A stretch of DNA of 59,552 nt from Clostridiales bacterium (GTDB lineage Bacteria > Bacillota > Clostridia > Oscillospirales > QAMX01). The notes beneath the pieces are model-generated. The model was not told the origin of the DNA. It worked only from the letters and a program-made list of their open reading frames with translations, and ran no database searches. Position 1 is the stretch's first letter. Each line of letters starts with the position of its first letter. The stretch covers positions 1 to 59,552 of the forward strand of contig JAEDMJ010000006.1 in NCBI GenBank assembly GCA_016303065.1. Reading direction: 5' to 3'. The translations under genes were made by a program, and so were the position numbers. Positions 7,491 through 16,474 of the stretch are shown piece after piece.

Positions 7491-8300
7491 ATGACCTGGT
7501 TCATCGCTCTGCTTTTTGGATTTGTACAAGGACTCACCGAATTTCTCCCGGTCTCAAGCTCGGGGCATCTCGCGGTCATTTCGATGCTTACGCTTGAAAA
7601 TTCCGACATCTTTTTCACGGTGCTGCTTCACGCCGCAACCTTCATCTCGGTGTGCGCCGCCTTCCGCGGCGAAGTGGCCGGGCTTCTGCGCGCGGCCCTC
7701 GCCTTTGTCCCCGACAGGGTAAAGCGCCGCCCCGTCACCCCGGAACAGCGGCTTTTGGAGCTTATGGCCGTTTCGCTTCTTCCCCTCGCTTTCGCCGTCC
7801 CCTTCAGGAGCCGGATCGAAGCCCTCTTTGAAAGCCCGGCGGCAATCGGCCTTGCGCTTATTGCGACGGCGGTGCTCGTCCTCCTTTCCGACAGGTTCGG
7901 ACGGGGAAGCAAAACCCTCCGGGACATAAAATTCCGCGACGCGCTCATAATCGGCCTTGTCCAGACGGCCGCCATCATTCCGGGACTTTCCCGCTCCGGC
8001 TCTACCCTTGCCGCGGCGCTTTTCTGCGGACTCGACAGGGACGCCGCCGTCAAATACTCTTTCATTCTCAGCCTTCCCACAATCCTCGCCGCGGCGGCGC
8101 TTGAATCCGCCGAAGCATTTGCCGCGGGAATCGACCCGGCAAGGCTCGGCCCCTATGCGCTGGGATTTGCCGCAGCAGCCCTCACAGGCTATGCCTCCAT
8201 CGGGCTTGTGCGGTTCCTGACCGGGAAGGGCCGGCTCAAATACTTTTCGATATATACCGCCGCGCTCGGCGCCGGCCTGTTGCTGTCGCGGCTGTTCTGA
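7491..8300 (+). CDS. uppP: Undecaprenyl-diphosphatase UppP/BacA
   Basis: 269 residues, about eight hydrophobic segments. The conserved GLTEFLPVSSSGHL motif near residues 13-28 and the second signature PGLSRSGST near 162-171 carry the catalytic Glu, Ser and Arg of BacA. The enzyme removes a phosphate from undecaprenyl diphosphate on the outer face of the membrane so the lipid carrier can be reused for peptidoglycan synthesis; it also gives bacitracin tolerance. GGAGGG precedes the ATG. It lies 22 nt before ftsK. A DUF368 protein, from a family implicated in returning the same carrier to the cytosolic face, is encoded at 53917-54759. Confidence 0.96.
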   Translation: MTWFIALLFGFVQGLTEFLPVSSSGHLAVISMLTLENSDIFFTVLLHAATFISVCAAFRGEVAGLLRAALAFVPDRVKRRPVTPEQRLLELMAVSLLPLAFAVPFRSRIEALFESPAAIGLALIATAVLVLLSDRFGRGSKTLRDIKFRDALIIGLVQTAAIIPGLSRSGSTLAAALFCGLDRDAAVKYSFILSLPTILAAAALESAEAFAAGIDPARLGPYALGFAAAALTGYASIGLVRFLTGKGRLKYFSIYTAALGAGLLLSRLF

Positions 8301-8322
8301 AAATCTCAGGAGGTAATTTCCC

Positions 8323-11220
8323 TTGGCAAAATCGAAGAAAACCGAAGAAAAACGGGCGCTTCCCCACGGAGGCAAACTGAGCGACAGCATCCGCAAATGG
8401 CGCGAAGCCGCGGTGATCGTGCTGCTGATTTTGGCCGTGCTCATGGTCGTCGGCTTCTTCGCCCCCAATGCCGCGGTCCTCGGCTTTATAAACCGGCTTT
8501 TTGCCTGGCTCGTGGGGCCCGGACTCTTCGTTGTCCCCGCGGTTCTTATCGTGATTTCCGGACACGTTCTTCTCCGGCTCAATAAAAAGCTCAAAGCGTT
8601 CTGGATCACTGCCGTCGCCGCCTTTCCCGTTCTTGTCGGATCCATCGCCCATCTCTTTGCCGTTTCCGAACGGTACACTTCCGAAACCATAGGGAAGCTC
8701 TGCACCGACGGCGCATCATACCGCTCCGGCGGATTTATCGCCGGAGGACTCACAGAGCTCCTGATCCGCGCTTTTTCAAAAGTCGGCGCCGGGATACTCC
8801 TTTTTGTGATCGCCGCAGGACTTGCCCTCGTCATATTCCGCATTCCTCTTTCAATGATCATGAACAAAGCCGCCGACGGAATGGAAAAATCCAGCGAACG
8901 CGCCCACGAAAAGCGGGCCGAACGCCGGGCTGAACGCGCCGAGCGAAAGAAGATCCTCGCCGAACAGGAGGCCGCCGAAGCCGAAATCCGCCGTATCGCC
9001 GAAGCCGAAGCCATCGAGCGCGCCGAACGCCGCGCAAGAGCCGAGGCCAAAACGCGCCGCATCGACTTTGCCCTTGACGGCGACCTTCCCCCCTCCCCTC
9101 CCGCCGGAACCGCGGACGCCGAATCCCTCTTCCGCACGCCCGAATCCGTGGCAAGAAAATCCGAATCGGTCAAACGGAGCACCCCCTCCCCAGCCGTCGT
9201 TTCCGTTCCCGAGGCCGAATCCGAACCCGCCGAAAAAGAAGCCGGTTCCGTGAAAAGCTGCGAAACCGCAAAAGCTCCGGCCGCCGAATCCGTTTCGCCG
9301 CCGTATGACGCCGCTTCTCCTGCATATTCCGTCCGCGCCACTCCCGCCGGAGAGGGCAAGATCAAAGTTCCGGAAATTCCGTTCTCCTCCGGCGAAGAGG
9401 AAAACAGGACCCCGGGACGGGCCTTCCGGCTTGTTGCGGACGCGGACAAGCCGGCCGAGCCGGAGGACATCCCCCCCTGGGAAGACCGTCCCGAACCCGA
9501 CGGCGGGTTTCAGCCCCAGGTTGACAGCTCCACCGGAGAGGTCATCGAATTCCCCTCGGAGCTGTGCGGAAGCGTGGAGTTCGATGCGCTTGAACCCGAT
9601 CCGGACAACCCCGGCACCGACGCGCGCCGCGCCAGGCCCACAATGTCTCCGGAAGAGCTGGAAAAGGCGGTCGCTTCCGCCGCGGCCGCGGCGGAGGAAA
9701 AGCCCGAAGGACAGTACGTCTATCCGCCCATTGAGCTTCTGAAAAGCGCCCCGCCCCCAAGCCGGGAACTCACGGACGCCGAAACCAGCGCAAACCAGGA
9801 AAAGCTCATCTCCACTCTGGCAAGCTTCGGCGTCGAAGCCTGGATCGTCGGCGTGACACGCGGTCCCGCCGTCACAAGATACGAGATCCAGCTCGGCAGC
9901 GGCATAAAAATCGCCCGCATTTCGGGGCTCTCCGAGGACATCGCCCTCGCAATGGGGGCCCAGTCCGTCCGCGTTTCGGACATTCCGGAAAAGTTTGCGG
10001 TCGGCATCGAAGTTCCCAACCGCAACGTTGAAACCGTCTATCTCCGGGACGTTATCGAATCGCCGGACTTTTCCGAATCCAAATCCCACGCCACGTTTGC
10101 CCTCGGCAAGGACATAAGCGGCCGCCCGGTGGTCGGCGACATCTCGCGTCTGCCCCATCTTCTTGTCGGCGGCACCACCAACTCCGGAAAATCCGTGTGC
10201 ATCAACTCCCTTCTCATAAGCCTCATATACAAATCCAGCCCGGACGATCTCCGGCTCATACTCATCGACCCGAAGATGGTCGAATTCGCATCCTACAACG
10301 GAATTCCCCACCTTTTGATCCCCGTCGTCACCGACTATAAAAAAGCGGCCGGAGCGCTTCAGTGGGCCGTCCTGGAGATGGAAGAGCGATATAAGGTCTT
10401 CAATGAAAACGGTTTCCGCAACTTTGCGGAATACAACGAGGGCATTGAAAAAATAAACGCTTCAATCCCGGAGCAGAGCGATCCCGACGCACCGGCTCCC
10501 GCGAAAAAGCTTGAAAAGCTTCCGCGCATAATAATCGTCATAGACGAGCTTGCCGACCTTATGATGACAAGCCCCAAAGAGGTCGAAGCTTCCATCTGCC
10601 GGCTGGCGCAAAAGGCCCGCGCCGCAGGCATGAACCTTGTCGTCGCGACTCAGCGCCCCTCTGCCGACGTTATCAAGGGCACCATGAAGGCAAATATTCC
10701 CTCCCGAATCGCGTTTTCAGTCGCAAGCTCCCTTGAATCGCGCATCATCCTCGACCGCGGAGGCGCCGAAACTCTTCTCGGCCGCGGCGATATGCTCTTT
10801 CTCCCCATCGGAGCGACAAAGCCCCGAAGGGTCCAGGGCTGCTTCGTCTCCTCCCCGGAGATCGAATCCGTCGTCGCCTTCATCAAGCACGGCGTCGAGG
10901 TCAGCTACAACGAGGAGATCATGCGCCAGATCGACCGCGCTGCCAGCGGCGAAAGCGAAGGCTCCTGCGAAGGCGGCGCCGACGAGGAACGCGACGAACT
11001 CTTTGACGAGGCCGTCGGAATCTGTCTCGGCATGAACCAGTGCTCGGCAACCATGCTCCAGCGAAGGCTGAAGGTCGGGTTTGCAAGAGCCTCCCGAATT
11101 GTCGACCAGATGGAGGACTGCGGCATCGTCGGCCCCTCCGAGGGCGCAAAATCCCGCCAGCTCCTCATAAGCCGCGAGGACTGGCAGGAGATGCAGTACC
11201 GCAGATCCTCCGATTACTGA
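8323..11220 (+). CDS. ftsK: FtsK/SpoIIIE DNA translocase
   Basis: 965 residues, starting at TTG 8323 behind AGGAGG. The N-terminus has four membrane segments within residues 27-185. A long linker of about 230 residues follows, first a charged Arg/Glu/Ala coiled region (RAERRAERAERKKILAEQEA) and then a Pro/Ser/Glu-rich stretch. The motor domain has Walker A GGTTNSGKS (616-624) and Walker B IIIVIDELAD around Asp741, and the C-terminal winged-helix gamma domain ends in EDWQEMQ. The protein pumps chromosomal DNA across the division or sporulation septum. Sequence alone does not separate SpoIIIE from FtsK; the organism may use one protein for both. Confidence 0.96.
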   Translation: MAKSKKTEEKRALPHGGKLSDSIRKWREAAVIVLLILAVLMVVGFFAPNAAVLGFINRLFAWLVGPGLFVVPAVLIVISGHVLLRLNKKLKAFWITAVAAFPVLVGSIAHLFAVSERYTSETIGKLCTDGASYRSGGFIAGGLTELLIRAFSKVGAGILLFVIAAGLALVIFRIPLSMIMNKAADGMEKSSERAHEKRAERRAERAERKKILAEQEAAEAEIRRIAEAEAIERAERRARAEAKTRRIDFALDGDLPPSPPAGTADAESLFRTPESVARKSESVKRSTPSPAVVSVPEAESEPAEKEAGSVKSCETAKAPAAESVSPPYDAASPAYSVRATPAGEGKIKVPEIPFSSGEEENRTPGRAFRLVADADKPAEPEDIPPWEDRPEPDGGFQPQVDSSTGEVIEFPSELCGSVEFDALEPDPDNPGTDARRARPTMSPEELEKAVASAAAAAEEKPEGQYVYPPIELLKSAPPPSRELTDAETSANQEKLISTLASFGVEAWIVGVTRGPAVTRYEIQLGSGIKIARISGLSEDIALAMGAQSVRVSDIPEKFAVGIEVPNRNVETVYLRDVIESPDFSESKSHATFALGKDISGRPVVGDISRLPHLLVGGTTNSGKSVCINSLLISLIYKSSPDDLRLILIDPKMVEFASYNGIPHLLIPVVTDYKKAAGALQWAVLEMEERYKVFNENGFRNFAEYNEGIEKINASIPEQSDPDAPAPAKKLEKLPRIIIVIDELADLMMTSPKEVEASICRLAQKARAAGMNLVVATQRPSADVIKGTMKANIPSRIAFSVASSLESRIILDRGGAETLLGRGDMLFLPIGATKPRRVQGCFVSSPEIESVVAFIKHGVEVSYNEEIMRQIDRAASGESEGSCEGGADEERDELFDEAVGICLGMNQCSATMLQRRLKVGFARASRIVDQMEDCGIVGPSEGAKSRQLLISREDWQEMQYRRSSDY

Positions 11221-11294
11221 TACCGCCAAAAGCAAAATTTCAAACCTCCGGAAGCCGTATGCGGGTTTTCGGACTGAAAGGAAGTTCAAAACAA

Positions 11295-12173
11295 ATGGTC
11301 AAAAGCATGACCGGATACGGCAGAAGTCAGACCGTTTTCGGGAACAAAACCCTGACAGTGGAGCTCAAGTCAGTCAACAACCGCTTTTTCGACTGTTCCG
11401 TCCGCTGCCCCAAAATGTATATGTATCTTGAAGAGCCCATAAAGTCCGACATAAAAGCTTCCGGAGTCTCAAGGGGAAAAATCGACGTCTTTGTCGGCAT
11501 TGAATACGCCGCCGGAGACATCTCGATCTCACTCAACGAAACCGCGGCGGCGATGTACGTCAAAAGCATTACGGAGCTGAGCGAAAAGCTCGAGCTCAAA
11601 AACGACATCTCCGCAATGCGCATCGCAACTCTGCCGGACGTTTTCTCCGTTGCAAAAATCGAAGAAGACAGGGACGAACTTCTCGCCCAGGTGCGCTCGG
11701 TCCTCTCCCAGGCGCTTTCGTCTTACAACGCCATGAGAGAAGCCGAGGGAAGCCGCCTCGCCGCCGACATACTTGAAAAAGGCGAAATCATCGGCGGAAT
11801 GAAGGATTCCGTTTCGGCAAGAATGCCCGGGATCGTTGCCGAGTACCGTTCAAAGCTGGCCTCCCGCATGACGGAAGTTCTCGGAGAGAGCGGAGTCACG
11901 GAACAGCGCATCCTTGCCGAGGCCGCGATATTTGCCGACAGAACCGCCACCGACGAAGAGACTGTCCGCCTCACAAGCCATCTTGCCCAGCTCAGGGAGA
12001 TACTTATCGGCGGGGGCGCGGTCGGAAGAAAGCTTGACTTTCTTGTCCAGGAGATCAACCGCGAAATCAACACCATCGGCTCCAAGGCCAACGACCTCGA
12101 AGTCACCGGGCTTGTGCTCAACATGAAATCGGAGCTTGAAAAGATCCGCGAGCAGATCCAGAATCTGGAATAA
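11295..12173 (+). CDS. yicC: YicC-family endoribonuclease
   Basis: 292 residues. The N-terminal signature MVKSMTGYGRS and VELKSVNNRFFD, and the C-terminal REINTIGSKAND, are diagnostic of the YicC/YloC family (YicC_N plus DUF1732). Members have been reported to be endoribonucleases involved in RNA decay. The ATG at 11295 is chosen because AAAGGAAG lies just upstream and the conserved family N-terminus starts there; a longer frame open from 11040 overlaps ftsK. It precedes remA and gmk as in Bacillus (yloC-remA-gmk). Confidence 0.93.
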   Translation: MVKSMTGYGRSQTVFGNKTLTVELKSVNNRFFDCSVRCPKMYMYLEEPIKSDIKASGVSRGKIDVFVGIEYAAGDISISLNETAAAMYVKSITELSEKLELKNDISAMRIATLPDVFSVAKIEEDRDELLAQVRSVLSQALSSYNAMREAEGSRLAADILEKGEIIGGMKDSVSARMPGIVAEYRSKLASRMTEVLGESGVTEQRILAEAAIFADRTATDEETVRLTSHLAQLREILIGGGAVGRKLDFLVQEINREINTIGSKANDLEVTGLVLNMKSELEKIREQIQNLE

Positions 12174-12218
12174 TTTTCTTTTCGGAAACGCAGTTTATAT
12201 ACTGAGAGGACGACAGAT

Positions 12219-12518
12219 ATGAACGAGATAAGGCTTGTAAACATCGGTTTCGGAAACATGGTGTCCGCCGGAAGGATCGTCGCCATAGTAAGTCCGGAAT
12301 CCGCTCCCGTCAAAAGGATCATACAGGAAGCACGCGAAAAAAGCATGCTCATCGACGGGACCTGCGGCCGCCGCACCCGCGCAGTCATCGTGACGGACAG
12401 CGACCATGTGATCCTCTCCGCGATCCAGCCCGAAACGGTCGCAAACCGCGTCCGCGACTGGGACGACGGAAACGACGAGGATGAACCCGACGAAGAGGTG
12501 GGCGAAGATGAACAATAA
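12219..12518 (+). CDS. remA: Extracellular matrix regulator RemA
   Basis: 99 residues. NIGFGNMVSAGRIVAIVSPESAPVKR and the GRRTRAVIV segment identify the DUF370/RemA family, a small DNA-binding protein that activates matrix and osmoprotection genes in Bacillus. The family core ends near residue 80; a very acidic tail (DDGNDEDEPDEEVGEDEQ) is added. The 3-prime end overlaps gmk by 11 nt, so the tail also carries the gmk ribosome binding site AGAGGTGG. Role in this organism is inferred from the family. Confidence 0.93.
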   Translation: MNEIRLVNIGFGNMVSAGRIVAIVSPESAPVKRIIQEAREKSMLIDGTCGRRTRAVIVTDSDHVILSAIQPETVANRVRDWDDGNDEDEPDEEVGEDEQ

Positions 12519-13089
12519 TGGTTTGCTTCTGGTGATCTCCGGTCCTTCCGGAGTCGGAAAGGGAACCGTGATCGAAGCGCTTCGCGAAAAGCTCCGTGAA
12601 AAACTCGGAAGAGAGCTCTTTCTCTCCGTGTCCATGACCACGCGCGCGCCGCGTCCGGGAGAGATCGACGGCGTACATTACAGTTTCGTCACCCGCGAGC
12701 ATTTTGCAAAGCTTGTCGAATCAAACGGCTTTGCCGAATACGCCGAATTTGCCGGCAATTTCTACGGAACGCCGCTTGCGCCCATCCGCGAGCACATCGA
12801 AGCCGGAGATATCGTCGTCTTCGACATCGAAGTCAAGGGTGCCGCAAATATGCGCCGGATTTTTCCCGAAGCCGTCTCCGTGTTCATTATGCCGCCCTCC
12901 TTCGAGGAGCTTCGCCGCAGACTCTCCGGCCGCGGCACCGAAACCCCGGAAAGCATAGAAAAACGGCTCCGCATTTCCCGGGAAGAGTGCAGCCGTTCCG
13001 GAGAATTCGACCACGTTATCTGCAACGACACCGTTGACAACGCCGCCGAAAAGATCTTCCGCATCATTTGCGACGGACTTGATAAATAG
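12508..13089 (+). CDS. gmk: Guanylate kinase
   Basis: 193 residues. P-loop ISGPSGVGKGT, the GMP-binding SMTTRAPRPGEIDGVHY, and the lid RLSGRGTETPESIEKRL are all present. It phosphorylates GMP to GDP. The start at 12508 overlaps the end of remA by 11 nt, implying translational coupling; a start 9 codons earlier is less likely because the P-loop spacing would be unusual and the Shine-Dalgarno sits before 12508. It is in the conserved remA-gmk-rpoZ order. Confidence 0.97.
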   Translation: MNNNGLLLVISGPSGVGKGTVIEALREKLREKLGRELFLSVSMTTRAPRPGEIDGVHYSFVTREHFAKLVESNGFAEYAEFAGNFYGTPLAPIREHIEAGDIVVFDIEVKGAANMRRIFPEAVSVFIMPPSFEELRRRLSGRGTETPESIEKRLRISREECSRSGEFDHVICNDTVDNAAEKIFRIICDGLDK

Positions 13090-13116
13090 ATATATCTGAA
13101 AGGAAATGATAAATCC

Positions 13117-13446
13117 ATGCTTTACCCCACCCTTGATTCACTCGTCGAAAAGATAGGCAACCGTTACCTCCTTGTGAACGTCACAGCCAAACGCGCGAGA
13201 GAGATCGCCCAGGAGGCCGCCGACCAGGGTATCCGCCTCACCGACAAGCCCGTCAGGCTTGCCGTGCTCGAGATCGCCGAAGGCAAATATGTATACGATC
13301 CCACCGCCGAGCAGAAGGACGAAGCCGCAAAGGACTCCGCCGACGCCGAAAATCAGGAGCTCTCCGGCGAAGAGGCCGGCGGCGCGGAAGCCTCCGAAGA
13401 CGGGGCCGGGGAGGAAGTTCTCTCCGAAGAAAGCAACGCCGAGTAA
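13117..13446 (+). CDS. rpoZ: RNA polymerase omega subunit
   Basis: 109 residues. Residues 1-65 match omega (YPTLDSLVEKIGNRYLLVNVTAKRAREI), which chaperones the beta-prime subunit into RNA polymerase. The remaining 44 residues are a highly acidic low-complexity tail (rich in Glu, Asp, Ala, Gly), longer than usual. It follows gmk by 27 nt, and the gmk-rpoZ-priA order supports the call. Confidence 0.94.
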   Translation: MLYPTLDSLVEKIGNRYLLVNVTAKRAREIAQEAADQGIRLTDKPVRLAVLEIAEGKYVYDPTAEQKDEAAKDSADAENQELSGEEAGGAEASEDGAGEEVLSEESNAE

Positions 13447-13495
13447 TCATTCTTTTCCGGCAATCAAACAAAGCTTGTGAGGTGAGGTCTTTCAT

Positions 13496-15925
13496 ATGAA
13501 CCGCACTGTAAAGGTCGCCGTTCGCGCCGACAGCTACGCTTATGACAGACCGTATACCTATCTTGTGCCCGGCGGAATGGAGCTTTGTCCGGGGATGCGC
13601 GTGCTCGTCCCCTTCGGCGGAGGGAACCGTCCGGTTCAGGCCCTTGTTCTGGACTGCGGCGAAGAAAAAAACGCCGCCGATCCGGCCCATCCCCTGAAGA
13701 CGGTTCTCAGCGCGCTGGACTCCGAACCGGTTCTCTCCGAAAAGGATCTGCGCCTTCTTCTCTGGATGCGTGACAAGTGCTTCTGCACCTGCTACGACGT
13801 GCTGAAAGCGATGATCCCGGCCGGGCTCGACTTCCGAACGGAGATCCGCTATTGCCCGGTTCCCGAAAGCGAGGCAAAAAGCCCTCTTCCGGACGCTGAT
13901 CCTCTCCGTCCCGTCTATGAGTTCATGCTCTCGCTGGGACGAGGCTGCGGCGCAGACGAGCTGAAAAAAAGCTTTCCCGGGCGGGACATCCCCGCTGCGC
14001 TCGACGAGCTTCAAAAAAAGAAGCTCATCGTTTCGGACCGCCGTGAGCTTCGCAATATCGGCGACAAAAAAACCAGGTACGTCCGCCTGCTCTCCGTTCC
14101 CGACGGCGTTCGTCTCGGCACGAAGCAGACTGATGTCGTGGACTTTCTCCGCGGTGGCGGAGAATACTCCATGCGCGAGGTCAGCTATTACACCGGCGCG
14201 TCGTCCGCCACGGTGAAAAGCCTTGCCAGAGCCGGAATCGTCGGAATCCGCGAGCTTGAAGCTCCTCGGCCGGCCGTCAAAAAAGCGCCTCCGGCAGAGC
14301 TTCTCCCCGACCCCATGCTCTCCCCGGAACAGGAAAGAGTTTTTTCCGGACTTTCCGGGCTCTGCGCCCAAAGCCAGCCGAATGCGGCTCTTCTCCACGG
14401 GATCACAGGAAGCGGAAAGACGTTCGTCTACATCCGGCTTATACGCAAAGTACTTTCGATGGGCAGAAACGCGATCGTTCTCGTCCCCGAGATCGCGCTG
14501 ACGCCCCAGCTTCTCGACAGATTTACCGACTATTTCGGGGACCTCGTGGCGCTTATCCACTCGGGACTAAGCGTCGGAGAAAGGCTTGACGAGTGGAAGC
14601 GGATCCGTTCCGGACGCGCCCGCGTCGTCGTCGGCACCAGAAGCGCCGTTTTCGCTCCCCTTGACAACATCGGCCTCATCGTAATTGACGAGGAGCAGGA
14701 ATACACCTACCGTTCCGAGCAGACGCCCAAATATCACGCCCGCGATGCGGCAAAGTTCCGCGCGGTCCAGCACGGCGCGCTGCTGCTCATGGGTTCGGCT
14801 ACGCCCTCTGTCGAAAGTATGTACGCAGCCGTTTCCGGCCGGTACAGGCTGTTCACGCTCAGGGAGCGCTACGGAAAAGCGGTTCTTCCCGACGTCGTCT
14901 TCTCCGACATGGGCGAAGAACTCCGCCGAGGCAACGGCGGGATGATCGGCTCCGAGCTTGCCGGGGAGCTTGAGCGCACTTTCGCCGCAGGTAACCAGGC
15001 CATTCTCTTTCTGAACCGCCGGGGCAACAGCCGCAGCATCTTCTGCCGAAGCTGCGGGAAGACGCTGAAATGTCCCAACTGTTCCGTTTCACTGACGTAT
15101 CATTCCGCAAACAACAGGCTCATGTGCCACTACTGCGGACATTCGAGAAAAATTGTCGTCACCTGTCCCGAATGCGGAAGCCCCGACCTTTCCCGATCCG
15201 GCGGCGGGACCCAAAAAGCCGAAGCTGAGCTTTCGGCCCTTTTCCCCGGAAAAGAAATAATCCGCATGGACGCCGACACGACCTCCGGGAAGGAGTCCCA
15301 CGAAAAACTTCTCGCACGGTTCCGCGACGAAAATGTTCCGATGCTTCTCGGAACGCAGATGATCGCAAAAGGGCTTGATTTTCCGAACGTCACCCTGGTC
15401 GGCGTCATCGACGCGGATCAGCTTTTGAATCTTCCCGATTTCCGCGCCTCCGAAAGAGCTTTTTCGATGATAACCCAGGCCGTCGGGCGCGCCGGGCGCG
15501 GAGCGTCCCGCGGACGCGCGATAATACAAACCTTCTCCCCCGGCGACAGCGTACTCCGCGCCGCCGCGGCACAGGATTACGACACGTTTTTCAGGAGCGA
15601 ATCCGATTTCCGCAGGGCGTTCCGCTATCCCCCGTTCTGCGACCTTCTCATTGTGGAGCTTTCGGGAACGGACAACGCAAGGCTCTATGCCGCGGCGTCC
15701 CATGTTTCCGGCGAGCTTGCCGCCGTGCTCGGAGAGGAGCAGGTTTTCCCGCCCGCTCCGGCGCCGGTCTTCCGGATAAACAACAAGCTTCGGTACAGGA
15801 TCGCGGCAAAAACCTCGGACGTCAAAGACGTCCGGGAAAAAGTGTCCGCAGTCATCCGCAGATTTATGAGCAGCAGAATATACAACGGGCTCGGCATCTC
15901 CGCCGTGTTCAATCCGTTTGAATAG
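13496..15925 (+). CDS. priA: Primosomal replication restart helicase PriA
   Basis: 809 residues. N-terminal 3-prime DNA-binding and winged-helix domains precede a superfamily 2 helicase core: Walker A GITGSGKT at 302-309, the motif II box written DEEQ near 398-401 instead of the textbook DEEH, and motif VI QAVGRAGRG. An inserted zinc module has four CxxC pairs (CRSC, CPNC, CHYC, CPEC; about 520-565). PriA reloads the replisome at collapsed forks. A GAGGTGAGG site precedes the ATG. It lies in the standard rpoZ-priA-def-fmt order. Confidence 0.97.
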   Translation: MNRTVKVAVRADSYAYDRPYTYLVPGGMELCPGMRVLVPFGGGNRPVQALVLDCGEEKNAADPAHPLKTVLSALDSEPVLSEKDLRLLLWMRDKCFCTCYDVLKAMIPAGLDFRTEIRYCPVPESEAKSPLPDADPLRPVYEFMLSLGRGCGADELKKSFPGRDIPAALDELQKKKLIVSDRRELRNIGDKKTRYVRLLSVPDGVRLGTKQTDVVDFLRGGGEYSMREVSYYTGASSATVKSLARAGIVGIRELEAPRPAVKKAPPAELLPDPMLSPEQERVFSGLSGLCAQSQPNAALLHGITGSGKTFVYIRLIRKVLSMGRNAIVLVPEIALTPQLLDRFTDYFGDLVALIHSGLSVGERLDEWKRIRSGRARVVVGTRSAVFAPLDNIGLIVIDEEQEYTYRSEQTPKYHARDAAKFRAVQHGALLLMGSATPSVESMYAAVSGRYRLFTLRERYGKAVLPDVVFSDMGEELRRGNGGMIGSELAGELERTFAAGNQAILFLNRRGNSRSIFCRSCGKTLKCPNCSVSLTYHSANNRLMCHYCGHSRKIVVTCPECGSPDLSRSGGGTQKAEAELSALFPGKEIIRMDADTTSGKESHEKLLARFRDENVPMLLGTQMIAKGLDFPNVTLVGVIDADQLLNLPDFRASERAFSMITQAVGRAGRGASRGRAIIQTFSPGDSVLRAAAAQDYDTFFRSESDFRRAFRYPPFCDLLIVELSGTDNARLYAAASHVSGELAAVLGEEQVFPPAPAPVFRINNKLRYRIAAKTSDVKDVREKVSAVIRRFMSSRIYNGLGISAVFNPFE

Positions 15926-15957
15926 ACGCAAAATTTATCTCAGCGAAAGGAAAAGCC

Positions 15958-16449
15958 ATGATAAAGCACATATATGAAAAAGGCGAGGACGAATGCCTCA
16001 CCGTGCGCTGCCACCCGGTCACCAAATTCGACCGCCGTCTTCGCCGTCTCGTTTCCGATATGAAAGACACTCTTCTTGAAGAAAACGGAGTCGGACTTGC
16101 CGCGCCCCAGGTCGGAACGGTAAGACGTCTCTTTATCATCAACAACAACGGCGTACTCAAAGAGTACATCAACCCGGAGATCCTCGAAACCGTCGGCGAA
16201 CAGGACTGCCTTGAAGGCTGCCTGAGCCTTCCCGACGTCTGGGGCAGGGTCAAGCGCCCCGCCTGGGTAAAGATACGCGCTCAGAACGTTGACGGAGAGT
16301 TTTTTGAGGACTCTGCCGACGGCCTCATCGCCGAATGCTTCATGCATGAAAACGACCATCTGGACGGAATTCTTTTCGACTCAAAAGTCTATGAGTTCGT
16401 GGACCCCGAAACCGTCCGCAGCGAGCAGCAGAAAAAATCAAACAGATGA
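15958..16449 (+). CDS. def: Peptide deformylase
   Basis: 163 residues. Motif 1 GVGLAAPQVG, motif 2 EGCLSLP with the metal-binding Cys, and motif 3 MHENDHLDG with the two metal His and the catalytic Glu are intact. It removes the formyl group from nascent proteins. The Gln that usually precedes the motif 3 His is Met here. It lies immediately upstream of fmt, so the enzymes that remove and add formyl groups are co-transcribed. Confidence 0.97.
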   Translation: MIKHIYEKGEDECLTVRCHPVTKFDRRLRRLVSDMKDTLLEENGVGLAAPQVGTVRRLFIINNNGVLKEYINPEILETVGEQDCLEGCLSLPDVWGRVKRPAWVKIRAQNVDGEFFEDSADGLIAECFMHENDHLDGILFDSKVYEFVDPETVRSEQQKKSNR

Positions 16450-16474
16450 GACATCTCCCCCGAAAGGAGAAAAA

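Noticed and set aside
7554..9470. Minus-strand open frame of 638 codons opposite uppP and ftsK
   Set aside because: It is antisense to two certain genes, is rich in Arg/Ser/Ala/Gly, has no domain I can recognise and no ribosome site. Long antisense frames are common here because of the GC-rich codon bias.
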